Part shown: piece after piece, positions 33,540 to 46,343 of the stretch | Position numbering within the stretch: position 1 is the stretch's first letter | How the letters are laid out: every line of letters starts with the position of its first letter | Made by a program: the position numbers and the translations under genes | Notes under the pieces: generated by a model | Database searches by the model: none | What the model was told of the DNA's origin: nothing | The model's input: the letters and a program-made list of their open reading frames with translations, nothing else | NCBI GenBank assembly: GCA_033239125.1 | Contig: BSWB01000008.1 | Location: forward strand, 16,088,001 to 16,152,000 | Source of the DNA: Fagopyrum homotropicum | Taxonomy: Eukaryota; Streptophyta; Magnoliopsida; Caryophyllales; Polygonaceae | Direction: 5' to 3' | Length of the DNA: 64,000 nt

Positions 33540-34637
33540 ATGGCGCGTACTAGAGCTACATTTGCTATGGGGCGAGGAAGGGGTCGACCACCACTTCCAC
33601 CTACCGTTCGTGGACGAGGACATGCAGGAAGACCTCCACTAGCTAGAGGTCAGGGCCAAGCCCCAGTTGTTGATCTGCCTACGCCTGAGGCATTTGCTGA
33701 AGAGGTTGCTGAGAGCATTTTTCCTGAGGCTAGAAATGGGACCGCTGCTAGGTCTGGAGCACAGAGAACACCATCAACAGAGTCCACATGAGTGTCTATC
33801 AGAGCTTTTGCATTTCGCGACTATGTGTAGAGGGTTGAGGAGGCTATCAGGACTGTAGGACCAGCACCAATGCCGCCAGTTCCTGCGAGATTAGCTGAGG
33901 TTTCGCAGAGAGTTACACAAGTTATTGCCCCGCCTGCTGGAGTTGCTAAGGTTGTTAGAGCATCGGCTGAGGGAAAAGAGCCAAAGCCTGACAGTTGGTT
34001 GAATGCTTTCGACCAGCTAAAAGTTCCCGTCTTCGTGGGAAGGACTGACTTGGAGGTGGAGCAGTGCCTAGGACAGGTGGATTCTGCTATGGAGGCTATC
34101 GGTTGCCCTGAGGGACGTCGAGTCAACATAGCACAGACATTGCTGAAGGATCAGGCTCATTCTTGGTGGAGAACCATTCGTAGTAAGGTCACCAATTATG
34201 AGCAGATGAAGATAGTGATCAAGGATCGCTATTGCCCTGCATCCATGAGGAGGGATCGTCTTCAGGATTTCCTTGAGGCTGGATTCGAGGATTTGCCTAT
34301 TGCTGAGATAATCCTCAAGTTTCAGGAAGAATTGGCGTTGCTAGGTCCGTCAGCACCACCGGAGGATCAACATGTTTACCTTTTCTCTCGGAGGTTGAGA
34401 GAATCGATACCCTCTTATCTTACTGGTTTCCGTTGTGAGTCTTTGGCGGACTACCAGGATAGAGCTTCTGCTTATGAGAGAGACCGACCGGGTCAGATGA
34501 GAGCTTCTCAAACAGGAGGTCTTGAGAAGAGACAGAAGACTGGATCAGCCAGTGCTGGAGATGGAGCAGCTGGTTTTGGGCGTAGTCAGACGCCTGAACA
34601 TTCTAGCTTCCAGCAGAGTTATGATAGCGGACGGTAG
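33540..34637 (+). pseudogene. Element B gag, interrupted
   Basis: Starts MARTRATFAMGRGRGRPPLPP, a basic N-terminus as in Tekay gag. In-frame TGA (33789-33791) and TAG (33828-33830) follow. The capsid-type core (about 34000-34480) has SWLNAFDQLKVPVFVG, AHSWWRTIRSKV, DRYCPASMRRDRLQDFL and PPEDQHVYLFSRRL. A TAG at 34635-34637 precedes the zinc knuckles. The TGA is also present in A at 57893-57895. Confidence 0.88.
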
Positions 34638-35354
34638 TGTCGTAACTGCGGAGTAGCTGGACACATCCAAGCTGACTGCAAGAAGCCAGCAGTGACTTGC
34701 TTTACTTGTGGCAAGCCCGGACATAGAGCTGCGTTTTGCCATCAGGGCAAGGTGCTATCTCATCAGGGTTCTTCACCTGCCAGTGTTGTTGAAGGAGGAC
34801 AAAGATCTCAGTACCAGCAACAGCATACACTAGAGATGCACCAACAGACACTAGAGATGCACCAACCACATTCAGGTTCTGCCGCTCCTCAGGGTTCCAC
34901 TCTGGGACAGGGGAGAGGTAGAGGACGTGTTGGTGGATCCGCAGACACCAGAGATGCACCAGCCAGAGTTTATGAGTTGAGGAGTGCTGTAGAGCCGACA
35001 ACGCCAACAACTACAAGTACCATTCACATTAATGGTTTTCCTGTCAGAGTTCTTTTCGATACTAGTGCTACACATTCTTTTATATATGATGCATGTGTAG
35101 ATAGATTGGCCTTAGTTACTGTAGAGGGTAGACCCTTCTTTATAGGATTACCCGATGGGTGTAAGATACGAGGTACGCGAGAGGTTCGCGATTGCCCTAT
35201 TAGATTGGGAGGTCGCGATTGGCCAGCTAACTTCTTTGTCATGTACTTAGTACATGAAGAAGTTATTCTGGGCATGGATTGGATGGATCGACATCGAGCT
35301 TCTGGACATCAGCAAGAGGACAGTGACAGTAACTACAGATGCAGGCCATGTTGA
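34638..35354 (+). pseudogene. Element B zinc knuckles and aspartic protease
   Basis: Two CCHC knuckles in a row: CRNCGVAGHIQADC then CFTCGKPGHRAAFC. After a Gln-rich spacer comes the protease with VRVLFDTSATHSFI (normal family motif DTGATHSF; the Gly is Ser here) and later ILGMDWMDRHRA. The frame is lost just after that, so protease and RT are no longer joined. Confidence 0.85.
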
Positions 35355-35457
35355 GATCTTCCGAGGATGGGATCTCGGGAACACTGGTACAGTCATTAGT
35401 GCAGTATGAGCTACGAGACTTATCAGTCAGGGATGCGAGGATTTTTGGTGCTATTCC

Positions 35458-36987
35458 ATGAAGGATAGTACTAGTCTAGCTTTGGAGGAGATTTCAGTAG
35501 CTTGCGAGTTTGCTGACGTCTTTGGAGAGCCATCAAGTTTACCTCCACAAAGGAGTGTAGATTTTGGCATTGATCTAGAGCCCGGTACGAGACTGATCTC
35601 TAAGGCTCCTTATCGTATGGCGCCTATCGAGATGCTTGAGTTGAAGAATCAGCTCGAGGAGTTAGTAGAGAAGGCCTTCATCCTCCCTAGTGTATCTCCT
35701 TGGGGTGGACCAGTTCTCTTTGTCAGGAAGAAGGATTGGTCAATGAGGTTGTGTATCGACTACCGAGAACTGAATAAGGTGACGATCAAGAACAAGTACC
35801 CAATGCCCCATATCGATGATCTTTTGGATCAACTGCATAGAGCTTCAGTGTTTTCGAGGATCGATCTGAGATCAGGATATCACCAGATGAGGGTGAGAGA
35901 GCAGGATGTAGCCAAGACGGCATTTCGGACTAGATATGGACACTACGAGTTTGTAGTGATGCCATTTGGGCTCACGAATGCGCCCGCTGTCTTCATGGAG
36001 TTGATGAACAACATCTTCATCGAATTTCTAGACCAGTTTGTAGTTGTCTTCATCGACGACATTCGGGTTTACTCCCGCAGTAGAGAGGAGGATGTTGGAC
36101 ACTTGAGGATCGTTTTTCAGGTCTTACAGGATAGAGAGCTCTACGCCAAGCTCTCTAAGTGCGACTTTTGGATGTCCGAGGTAGCATTCCTTGGTCACAT
36201 TGTTTCAGCTGAAAGGATCAAGGTAGATCCGCCAAAGATTGAGTTAGTAGCTTCTTGGCCGCCTCCTAAGAACATTAAGGAGGTTCGCAGCTTTTTAGGA
36301 TTGGCAGGCTACTACAGGCGTTTTGTTGAGGGCTTTTCAGTTATCGTCCGACCGCTCACTTCCTTGCTACGGAAGTCTACGAGGTTCGTATGGTCCGAGT
36401 CGTGCCTGCAGAGTTTCAAGGAGATGAAGAAGAGGTTGACCTCTGCTCCTATCCTAGCTCAGCTAGAGGGCATTGAGGATTTTGTGGTTTACAACGACGC
36501 ATCCAAGCTGGGCTTGGGATTTGTTCTGATACACAGGGGAAAGGTGATCGCTTATGCGTCTCGACAGTTGAAGACGTACGAGGAGAATTACCCTACCCAC
36601 GATCTTGAGTTAGCTGCTGTTGTTCATGATTTGAAGATTTGGAGACACTATCTGTACGGATCCACGTGTCAGATTTTCACAGACCATAAGAGTCTAAAGT
36701 ACATATTCACTCAACGGGAGTTGAATAACCGCCAGCGCAGATGGTTAGAATTGATCAAGGACTTTGATCTTGAGATCTTTAACCACCCGGGAAAGGCTAA
36801 CGTGGTAGCATATGCTCTCAGTAGGAAGACTTCCCGGGAGATGGCGATCGCTAGGCTGACAGCTCAGCCTCAATTACAGCGAGATTTGGCATGGCTAGAG
36901 ATGGATATCTACTTCCTAGATTCCGACAGCCAGTTGTCCACCTTGGAGATAGTACCTGATCTGTTGGCGGAAATCCGACAAAAATAG
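35458..36987 (+). pseudogene. Element B reverse transcriptase and RNase H
   Basis: A 509-codon open stretch. RT blocks: RLCIDYRELNKVTIKNKYPM, FSRIDLRSGYHQMRV, MPFGLTNAPAVFMELMN, FIDDIRVYSRS (catalytic Asp pair) and KCDFWMSEVAFLGHIVS. Then the connection (RSFLGLAGYYRRFVEGFS) and RNase H (YNDASKLGLGFVL, TDHKSLKYIF, RQRRWLELIKDFDLEI). It ends at a TAG before integrase. Confidence 0.9.
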
Positions 36988-38405
36988 GAGAGTTGCCCAG
37001 CTTTGACACGGATCCGAGACCGGATGTCTCGAAGAGAGGCACCACAGTTTGCAATTGGTGCTGATGGAGTTTTGAGATGCCAGGAGCGTGTTTGTGTGCC
37101 GTCACATCGGTAGTTGAGACAGAGGATCCTTCAGGAGGCTCACTCTTCACCTTACTCAGTACACCCTGGTGCGAGTAAGATGTATCAGGATATTAGACGC
37201 TCTTACTGGTGGGAGGTCTGAAGCCAGACGTCACGAGATATGTAGCTCAGTGTGCGACCTGTCAGCAGGTCAAGATCGAGCATCATAGATCCGGAGGCGA
37301 GCTACACCCATTCCCTGTTCCTCAGTGGAAGTGGGAAGACATCTCTATGGACTTTGTGACCGGTTTGAGACCGAGTTGTGGTTTTGATGCTATCTGGGTC
37401 GTAGTAGATTGACTAACGAAGACTGCACGTTTCATTCCGATCAAGGAAACATGGCCATTAAGTCGATTGGCAGAGGATTTCACGAGACAGATAGTGAGAC
37501 TTCATGGAGTACCTAGGACTATAGTCTCTGACAGAGACGGACGGTTCACTTCGAGGTTCTGGCAGCAAGTTCATGCCGACCTAGGTACGAGTCTACAGTT
37601 CACAACTGCTTATCATCCTCTGACCGATGGTCAATCTGAGCGGACCATCTAGACTTTGGAGAAAATGTTACGAGCCTGTGTGTTAGATTGGGGACAAGTG
37701 TGGCTAGATCACCTTCCCTTGGTGGAGTTTTTATATAACAACAGTTGACACGCATCGATCAGAATGGCTCCTTATGAGGCTTTATATGGACAAAGATGTC
37801 ATACACCGCTGTGTTGGGAAGAGCCCAGTAGTGCCAACGGAGTAGCACCCGAGCAGATTCAGGATGACATGGCTCGAGTAGCAGTGATTCGAGAGCGGAT
37901 GTTAGCAGCACAGATCCAACAAAAGTCTTATGTAGATAAGAGGCGCAAACCTTTGGAGTTCAGAGTTGGAGCTTAGGTTTGGTTGAGAGTATCCCTAAGA
38001 CAAGGCGTCAGACGTTTCGGTGTCAAAGGGAAGTTGAGTCCTAGATATGTTGGACCGTTTGAGATTCTTGAGCGAGTTGGAGAGGCAGCATACAGACTTG
38101 CGTTGCCACCAAGACTCGAGGGTGTTCAACCAGTTTTCCATGTGTCTCGGCTACGGGAGTACGTACCTGACCCGAGACACATCGTCAGTCATGAGGATCT
38201 AGTGATCGAGCCAGACCACACGTTTGTAGAGCACCCGGTGGCTGTCTTAGAGCGTAGTACGAGACGCTTGCGTTCGAAGGACATACCGATGATGAAGATA
38301 CAGTGGTCGAGGAGAGGAACTGATGAGGCGACTTGGTAGACAGAGGATAGTATCCAGAGGAACTACCCGGAGTTTTACGCTGAGCTTGTTGCACCTTTAT
38401 CTTAG
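36988..38405 (+). pseudogene. Element B integrase and C-terminal chromodomain
   Basis: H2C2 finger remains (YVAQCATCQQVKIEHH), core DDE patches (MDFVTGLRPS, IVSDRDGRFTSRFWQ, YHPLTDGQSERTI), and a GPFEILERVGEAAYRLALPP C-terminal fold. The chromodomain-like end has HPVAVLERSTRRLRSKDIPM, VQWS-like KIQWSRRG and ATW. At least six in-frame stops or shifts, for example near 37110, 37200, 37410, 37650, 37748, 37975 and 38337. Most look like C-to-T or G-to-A changes. Confidence 0.88.
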
Positions 38406-38570
38406 TCGGTTGTTTGGTTTTTCCTTTGTTGCGTTGTGAACGCTTTTGTGTGACATTTTGTGTGATGTGCCCCGAGTGGGAATATATGAGCTCGGTTCTG
38501 TTCTATGTGTTGTTGTGATCGTTTGGCTTTTGCAAGTCTCGGGACAAAACTTCTTTTTAGGGGGATCTGA

Positions 38571-40353
38571 TGTAAGATCCTAGATTTTTGCCTTCACCGC
38601 CCCTGTTGTGAAGAAGGCCGCCTCCGCGGCCAGCCGCCCCTGCGGTTGTGAGATCTGCCCCTGCGGATCGTGCGATAGATCACGCCGATCTGTTTTCGTC
38701 ATTTTATCTTTCTTCCATAGATAGAATATCCGATATTCTATCTTATGGGCCGATTTCCTTGTTTTCTTTCTAACCCTAGACACCCTTCCGTCTAGCGTTC
38801 CAGCCCTCCCTATATATTCTCTTCTTTCTCTCCTTTTTCATGTTCCTTGCTATCGTCTTCAAAACCTAGAGAGCTGCAGCCATCATTGTTTCCTGCAATC
38901 CCGCTGAACGTGTAAGTGCATCTTTTCTGGTTCTTCCTCACGTTCCTTTAAGCGCTGCATGCCTTCCCTTCTGTTTTGGTTTATTCCTTTTGTTCTTTTC
39001 TTTCCTTCTTCTCCAAAGATCAAGCATGAGCCTTGATTCTTGTGGAATATTCCGTTGTTGACCCTTCGTTGTTCTCAAGCTCTCTAGAGTTGAGTCTTGA
39101 CGTGTTGGAACCAAAGGTTCGAGCTTTGGTTGCCCCTGTAGTGAGATCTGTTGAAGAGAAGCCCGATAATAGCTTTTGATGAAGATCCGCCCCAGCGCCC
39201 GCACAGAGCCGCCCCTGCGCCTCTGTCACAACCGCCCGTGCGCCTGCACAAAGATGCCCCTGCGCCTCTGTTCAGCCGCCCCTGCGCATCTGTCTAACCG
39301 CCCCTGCGATTTCTCTACAGTAACTCCCGTCTTTGGTGAGTTGCTTCCTTCCTTCCTTTCCTCGTTCCTTCATTGGTTCCTTTTGGTTGTTCCTTGTTTT
39401 CCTGAGCTGTTGTAAGACTAAGGTTGAGCCCTTAGCATGTGTTAATCTCTTAGAGATCGTTGAGACTAGAAGTCATAGACTTCTAGCAACCGTTTTGTTC
39501 CTGATTCGTGTTGCTTGTTCGTACAGGCTTTCCTTGCTCCTTTCCTAAGGGAAACTGAGTTTTCTTGTTTGTCCTCTGAGTTGTTGTTGAGCCTTTTGTG
39601 TTATCTTCGTGTGAGTAAGTCCCTTGGACTTACTTAGCTTCATTCAGCGTATTAGTTGGATTGTTTTGGCTTGTTTGTGTTGCTATCATATTTATAACGG
39701 ATAATTGGAAATAGGATTCACCTTTTGTGAACCTTAACGGGCCCAAGTGTATTATAACCGGGCGGTGACCACTTGTCTAGTTCTACAGGAGACTAGAATG
39801 TGCTCTTGCAACCCAGACCCGTAGGTAACAGATAGTACTGATCTATTCCAATTGGTAGACGGAAGCGGAGGCGAGTTTCGGGAGATTCTCGTGTGACAAA
39901 AGAAGTTGAATTAGTAATGGATAACCTTAATCAAAGATAATAACCGGTTGATGTGTAAGCATGCTATGTGTTTTCTTTACCTTATGTGTGTTTGTGCCTT
40001 GACACTCTTTTTTATACCTAGAATGTTAGCTAACGGTTTATACCGTCGTTGCAAATGTTCCGCACGTTCAGGATGCTGCAGAGTGATCCGGATGGTGTGG
40101 TCAGCCGGGGTTCTCGAACATTATAGGACGGGATTGGGTTTTTGTTTCGTTTGTTGTTTCCCTTTTGTTTTGACCCGGTTGTGGAGCTTTTGTGTTTTCT
40201 TCTGTTTGAACCTTTGGTTTTATATTAAGTTTTGGTTTTCATTCATTTGTGCCTTGTTGTAAGATCCGTTTGTTGTTGCTACTCTAAGGGTTGGGACCCA
40301 TTGTGTGGTCCTAGCCCGTAGCGCTTCAAGTTCCCAGAACATGGGGTGTTACA
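38571..40353 (+). repeat. Element B 3' LTR
   Basis: 1783 bp; same ends as the 5' LTR. The TATA box is at 38811-38817. It is longer mainly because of an extra 30 or so bases of GC-rich word sequence near 38603-38636. The purine tract AGGGGG sits just before it. Confidence 0.93.
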
Positions 40354-43052
40354 TATTCATCATCAGTATGTCCTTTGAACGGAAGTGTCTCATACTACGC
40401 TCTAAGACAGCCACCGGGTGCTCTAGAAACGTGTAGTCTGGCTCGATCACTAGATCCTCATGACTGACGATGTGTCTCGGGTCTGGTATAGACTCCCGTA
40501 GCTGAGACACATGGAAGACTGGGTGAACACCCTCGAGTCTCGTTGGCAACGCAAGTCTGTATGCTGCCTCTTCAACTCTCTCAAGGATCTCAAACGCTCC
40601 AACATATTTGGGACTCAACTTCCCCTTGACATTGAAATGTCAGACGCCTCGTGTCGGGGATACTCTCAATCAAACATGAGCTCCAACTCTGAACTCAAGA
40701 GGTCTGCGTCTCTTATTTGCATACGACTTCTGTCGACTTTGTGCTACTAACATCCGCTCTCGGATCATTGCTACTCGAGCCATGTCATCTTGAATCTGCT
40801 CAGGTGCTACTCCGCTAGCACTACTAGGCTCGTCCCAACACAACGGTGTACAACATCTTTGTCCGTATAAAGCCTCATAAGGAGCCATCCTGATCGATGT
40901 GTGCCAACTGTTGTTGTACGATAACTCTACTAAAGGAAGGTGATTTGGCCACACCTGTCCCCAGTCTAACACACAGGCTCGTAACATGTCCTCCAAAGTC
41001 TGGATGGTCCGCTTAGACTGACCATCGATCTGAGGATGCTAAGCGATCGTAAACTGCAAACTCGTACCTAGGGCGGCATGAACTTGCTACCAGAACCTCG
41101 AAGTGAACCGTCCGTCTCTGTCGGAGACAATAGTCCTAGGTACCCCATGAAGTCTCACTATCTGTCTCGTGAACTCCTCTGCCAATCGACTCACCGGCCA
41201 CGTTTTCTTTATCGGAATGAAACGTGCGGTCTTCGTCAATCGATCTACTATGATCCAGATAACATCAAAACCACGACTCGGTCTCAAACCGGTTACAAAA
41301 TCCATAGCGATGTCTTCCCACTTCCACTGAGGGACGGGAAGTGGGTGTAGCTCGTCTCCTGGTCTATGATGCTCGATCTTGACCTGCTGACAGGTCGCAC
41401 ACTGAGCTACATATCTCGTCACATTTGGCTTTAGACCTCCCCACCAGAAAGAGCGTCTAATATCCTGATACATCTTACTCGCACCAGGGTGTACTGAGTA
41501 AGGTGAAGAGTGAGCCTCCTGAACGATCCTCTGTCTCAATTCTCGATTTGAAGGCACACAAACACGCTCTTGGCGTCTCAAAACTCTATTTGCACCAACT
41601 GCAAACTGGGGTGCCTCTCCTCGAGACATCCGGTCTCGGATCTGTGTCAAAGCTGGGCAACTCTCATGCTTCTGTTGGATTTCGACCAACAGATCAGGTA
41701 CTACCTCCAAGGTGGACAACTGACTGTCGGTATCCGGGAAGTGGATATCTATCTCTAGCCATGCCAAATCTCGTTGTAATTGTGACTGAGCCGTCAGTCT
41801 AGCGATCGCCATCTCCCGTGGAGTCTTTCTACTGAGGGCATCTGCTACCACATTAGCCTTTCCCGGGTGGTATAAAATCTCGAGATCGAAGTCCTTGATC
41901 AACTCCAACCGTCTGCGTTGACGATTATTCAACTCCCACTGAGTGAATATGTACTTCAGATTCTTATGGTCTGTGAAAATTTGACACGTAGCTCCGTATA
42001 GATAATGTCTCCAAATCTTCAAAGCATGAACAACAGCAGCTAACTCAAGATCATGGGTACGGTAATTCTCCTTGTACGTCTTCAATTGTCGAGATGCGTA
42101 AGCAATCACCTTTCCCCTCTATATCAAAACACATCCCAAGTCCAACTTGGATGCGTCGTTGTAAACCACAAATACCTCAACGCCTTCTGGCTGAGCTAGG
42201 ATAAGAGCAGAGGTCAACCTCTTCTTCAGCTTCTCGAAGCTCTACAGGCACTGCTCAGACCATACGAACCTCGTAGACTTCCACAGTAAGAAAGTGAGCG
42301 GTCGGGCGATAACTGAAAAGCCCTCAACGAAACGCCTGTAGTAGCCTTCCAATCCTAAGAAGCTGCGAACCTCCTTGATGTTCTTAGGTGGCGGCCAAGA
42401 AGCTACTGACTCAATCTTCGCCGGATCTACTGCGGGAGTAAACCAGAATGTCGTCGATGAAGACAACTACAAACTGGTCTAGAAAGTCAATGAAGATGTT
42501 GTTCATCAACTCCATGAAGACTTTGGGCGCATTCGTGAGCCCTAATGGCATCACTACAAACTCGTAGTGTCCATATCTAGTCCGAAATGCCGTCTTGGCT
42601 ACGTCCTGCTCTCTCACCCTCAGCTGGTGATATCCATATCTCATATCGATCCTCGAAAACACTGAAGTTCCGTGCAACTGATCCAAAAGATCATCGATAC
42701 GGGGCAATGGGTACTTATTCTTGATCGTCACCTTGTTCAGCTCTCGATAGTCGATACATAACCTTATTGACCCATCTTTCTTCCTGACGAAGAGAACTGG
42801 TGCACCCCAAGGAGATACACTTGGGCGGATGAAGCCCTTCTCTACTAACTCCTCGAGCTGCTTATTCAACTCAAGCATCTCGATAGGTGTCATACGATAA
42901 GGAGCCTTAGAGATCGGTCTCGTACCGGGCTCTAGATCAATGCCAAAGTCTACACTTCTTTGTGGAGGTAAACCTGATGGCTCTCCAAAGACGTCACCAA
43001 ACTCGCAAGCTACTGGAATCTCCTCCAAAGCCGGGCTAGTACTATCCTTCAT
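40354..43052 (-). pseudogene. Element A RT, RNase H, integrase and most of the chromodomain
   Basis: Reading right to left: RT from 43052 (RLCIDYRELNKVTIKNKYPL, FIDDILVYSRS), then a junction near 42427 where 143 bp present in B (36080-36222) are missing between two GTAGA copies; this removes the end of RT and shifts frame. RNase H and integrase follow at 42466-41087 (TDHKNLKYIFTQ, CATCQQVKIEHHRPG, IVSDRDGRFTSRFW), then 40996-40670 and the chromodomain at 40618-40354. Several frame breaks separate these blocks. Confidence 0.88.
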
Positions 43053-43177
43053 GGCATAGCACTAAAAAGCCTCACATCCGTGATTGATAAGTCTCGCAGC
43101 TCGAACTACACTAATGACTGTACCAGTCTTTCCGAGATCCCATCCTCGGAAAATCTCAACATGGCCTGCATCTGTAG

Positions 43178-44524
43178 TCACTGCACTGTCATCTTGCCGA
43201 TGACCAGAACTGCTCGATGTCGATCCATCCAATTCATGCCCAAAATAAATTCTTCATGTACTAAGTACATGACGAAGAAGTTAGCTGGCCAATCGCGAAC
43301 CTCTCGCGTACCTCGTATCTTACCCCCATCGGGTAATCCTATAAAGAAGGTTCTACCTTCTACAGTAACTAAGGCCAATCTATCTACACATGCATCAGAT
43401 ATAAAAGAATGCGTAGCATCGGTATTGAAAAGAACTCTGACAGGAAAACCATTAATATGAATGGTACCTGTAGCTGTTGGCGCTGTCGGCTCTACAACAC
43501 TCCTCAACTCATTAACTTTGGCTGGTGCATCTCTGGTGTCTGCAGATCCACCAACATGTCCTCTACCTCTCCCCTGTCCTAGAGTGGAACCCTGAGGAGC
43601 GGTAGAACTAAAAACTCTCTGTTGTTGTTGTTGTTGGAACTGAGATCTTTGTCCTCCTCCAGTAACACTGGCAGGTGAAGAACCCTGTTGAGATAGCGCC
43701 TTGACCTGACGGCAAAACGCAGCTTTGTGTCCGGGCTTACCACAAGAAAAGCAAGTCACTGTTGGCTTCTTGCAGTCAGCTCAGATGTGTCCAACTACTC
43801 CGCAGTTGTGACACTACCGCCATTTGTCAGAACTCTGCTGGAAACCAGAACGTCCAGGCGTCTAGCTACGCCCAAAACCAGCTGCTCTAGCTTCAGCACT
43901 AGTTGATCCAGTCTTCTGCCTCTTCTCAGAACCTCCTGCCTGAGAAGCTCTCATTTGACCCGGTCGGTCTCTCTCATAAGCAGAAGCTCTATCTTGATAG
44001 GCCGTCAAAGAATCACAACGGAAACCAACAAGATAAGAGCGTGTAGACTCTCTCAACCTCCGAGAGAAAAGGTAAACATGTTGATCCTCCGGTGGTGCAG
44101 ACGGACCTAGCAAAGACAACTCATCCTGGAACTTGCTGATGATCTCAGCAATAGGCAAATCCTCGAATCCATCCTCAAGGAAATCCTGGAGACGGTCTCT
44201 CCTCATAGCTGCACGGCAATAGCGATCCCTGATTACCGTCTTCATTTGCTCATAACTAGTGACCTTACTGCGAACGGTCCTCCACCAAGAATGAGCCTGA
44301 TCCTTTAGCAGCGTCTGTGCTATGTTGACTCGACGTCCCTCAGGGCAACTGATAGCCTCCATAGCAGTATCCAGCTGTCCTAACCACTGCTCCGCCTCCA
44401 ATCCAGTATTTCCCATGAAAGTGAGAACCTTCAGTTGGTCGAAAGCCTTCAACCAACTGTCAGGCTTTGGCTCCTGTGCCTCAGCCGGCGCTCTGACAAC
44501 CTCAACAACTCTAGCAGGCGGGGC
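43178..44524 (-). pseudogene. Element A gag (C-terminal part), zinc knuckles and protease
   Basis: Gag core at 44452-43862 (AHSWWRTVRSKVTSYEQMK), two knuckles near 43820-43720 (the first now broken by a stop, the second CFSCGKPGHKAAFC), and the protease at 43759-43178, where the catalytic motif reads NTDATHSFI instead of DTGATHSF. The first residue change would remove the catalytic Asp. The N-terminal gag part is at 57763-58144 beyond e2. Confidence 0.85.
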
Positions 44525-44529
44525 AACAA

Positions 44530-46241
44530 TGTTAGCATGAAATATTGTGATATTTTAGGCACGTTTTCTAAGTGTATTTCATCCATATTGATAGTCATTG
44601 ATTAAGCATTGATGCATTTGTGAGCTAGTTTGTCTATAATGTCGATATAGAGATCTACACAAGCTTTATGTTGATTGTAGGCAATTAAGAGCTATTTCCG
44701 AGCGAATTGAGCAAGGATGGAGTTTGATTGAGCATGTCCAAGGATTGAGACATCTCTAGGAGCTAAGGAATGTGCTAGCTTGAAGAATATGCATGCGGAA
44801 AGGATGAATCACGGTTTTGCCCTAAACCACGCTCTAAAATACGGCCATAATACATTCCACGTTCAAGTCCACGGCCGTGAAACCTTGGCAAGGGAAGCGT
44901 GATTCATTCCAGCAACTTCTAAGGCCGTGGAAAGATTGAGACAAACCGTGATGATTTCCACGCTCTAAATTACGGTCGTGGAACCCTTCCACGACCGTGA
45001 TCTTGGCGATCTTTTTCGCCACACTTTAAGCCACGATCTCATACGCAATTGGGCCGGGCCGATATTTTATCTTACACTATAAAAGGACGGACGAAGAGAG
45101 ATTCCGTCACCTCTGCTTAGACGCACTTTCGCTTACGCTTACGCTGGGAATTGCCCTAATTTCACATCTTGCTGAGATTGTGATTGAGAGATTCGCGCTT
45201 TGTCATTGGGATTTTCGGATTGACGGAAGATTGAAGATTCGGAAGATTGTTCGTAAGAAGATTTCGCTTCTTGCTTAGGTTTGATTTAGAAGGCGGATTG
45301 ACATCCCGTTCTTCCTTCTTATCTAAGATTTGTGATTGTTTGTGTTATTCCGAATCTATTGACGTTATTGTTCTTGATTTGTGGATTTGAGATTGAGTTG
45401 AAAGTTATTGAATGTTTTCGAAAGTTTTCATCTTTCATCCTTTTAAACCTTGAATTTGATATCAATATGACTGTTGTTGGCTAAAACCCTTTAACAATTC
45501 TAAGGTGAAGGGTTGATAGTTGTGGCTTAGATGATGATAGATCGATCGTAAACAGATTGGACCCTGAGAGTTAGAGAGAATCGCCGACAACCCAAATCCA
45601 CGGTCTGTTCTTGAGCTTCCACGGCCGTGGAACTCAAGAACTACCCGTAATTTTGTGTTAGTTTACGAACTTGCTTTTACTTTAATCCAAAGTTAAAGAT
45701 TTACTTTAACTTAGTCTTGGCTTGCCTTTTCTAGGTGGTAGTGAAGCCTCAACAACCTCTACCTCGATTGTGAGTGTCACAACCTTAATCGGTTTAGTTA
45801 GTCTTGATCCTTGGATTATAAGTTTGGGTGTTTGACGTTAATTCTTACCTTTAGAACCTTTCTATACTGAAGCCTCAACAACCTTTATAGAGAGTGTCTT
45901 TTAGGTGAGTCATATAAGGTGTTTGGAACTTCACCGTACGATTACCTTACATTAGCATACCTTTGCAACCCTCAACTCTGTCCTTATACCTTTAGTATAT
46001 CTTGAATCAATTGCCACAGCTGGATACTTGGATCTTTAAAATTGTTGTTTTCCCAATATTTCAAAAAGCTTCATACATTTACTTGCTTGATAATCTATAA
46101 TCGGATTTAACCCCCCAAATCCCTGTGTTCGATACTTTGGAATTCTTGCTCAACTATATCGATCCGTACACTGCGGGTTCGCTTGCTTGATTTCTAGTTT
46201 TATAATTAAAGCTTATTTGCACGCACGCTAAGTGGCGAACA
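44530..46241 (+). repeat. e2 5' LTR
   Basis: 1712 bp, TGTTAGCATG...GGCGAACA. Word modules at about 44811-45005 and 45590-45650 (CCACGGCCGTGG at 45619-45630). TATAAAA at 45078-45084. Confidence 0.94.
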
Positions 46242-46343
46242 AGTTTTTGGCGCCGTTGCCGGGGATTTGGTTAAGGCCGAATTCGGTTTACGGTTGTCAA
46301 GCTTGGGAGCTCTTCCCTTGTTATTTGATATCCTTTCAAGTGC

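Larger units (their letters stand above)
31514..40353 (+). mobile_element. Chromovirus element B (Tekay/Del-like), plus strand, nested in A
   Basis: LTRs 31514-33254 and 38571-40353, tRNA-iMet-type primer site, gag, protease, RT, RNase H, integrase and chromodomain in the standard order, purine tract before the 3' LTR. Flanks TCTTC (31509-31513) and TATTC (40354-40358) look like a target duplicate with one change; joining them restores the continuity of A. Every enzyme frame is broken by stops, so B is inactive. It belongs to the same family as A but points the other way. Confidence 0.92.
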
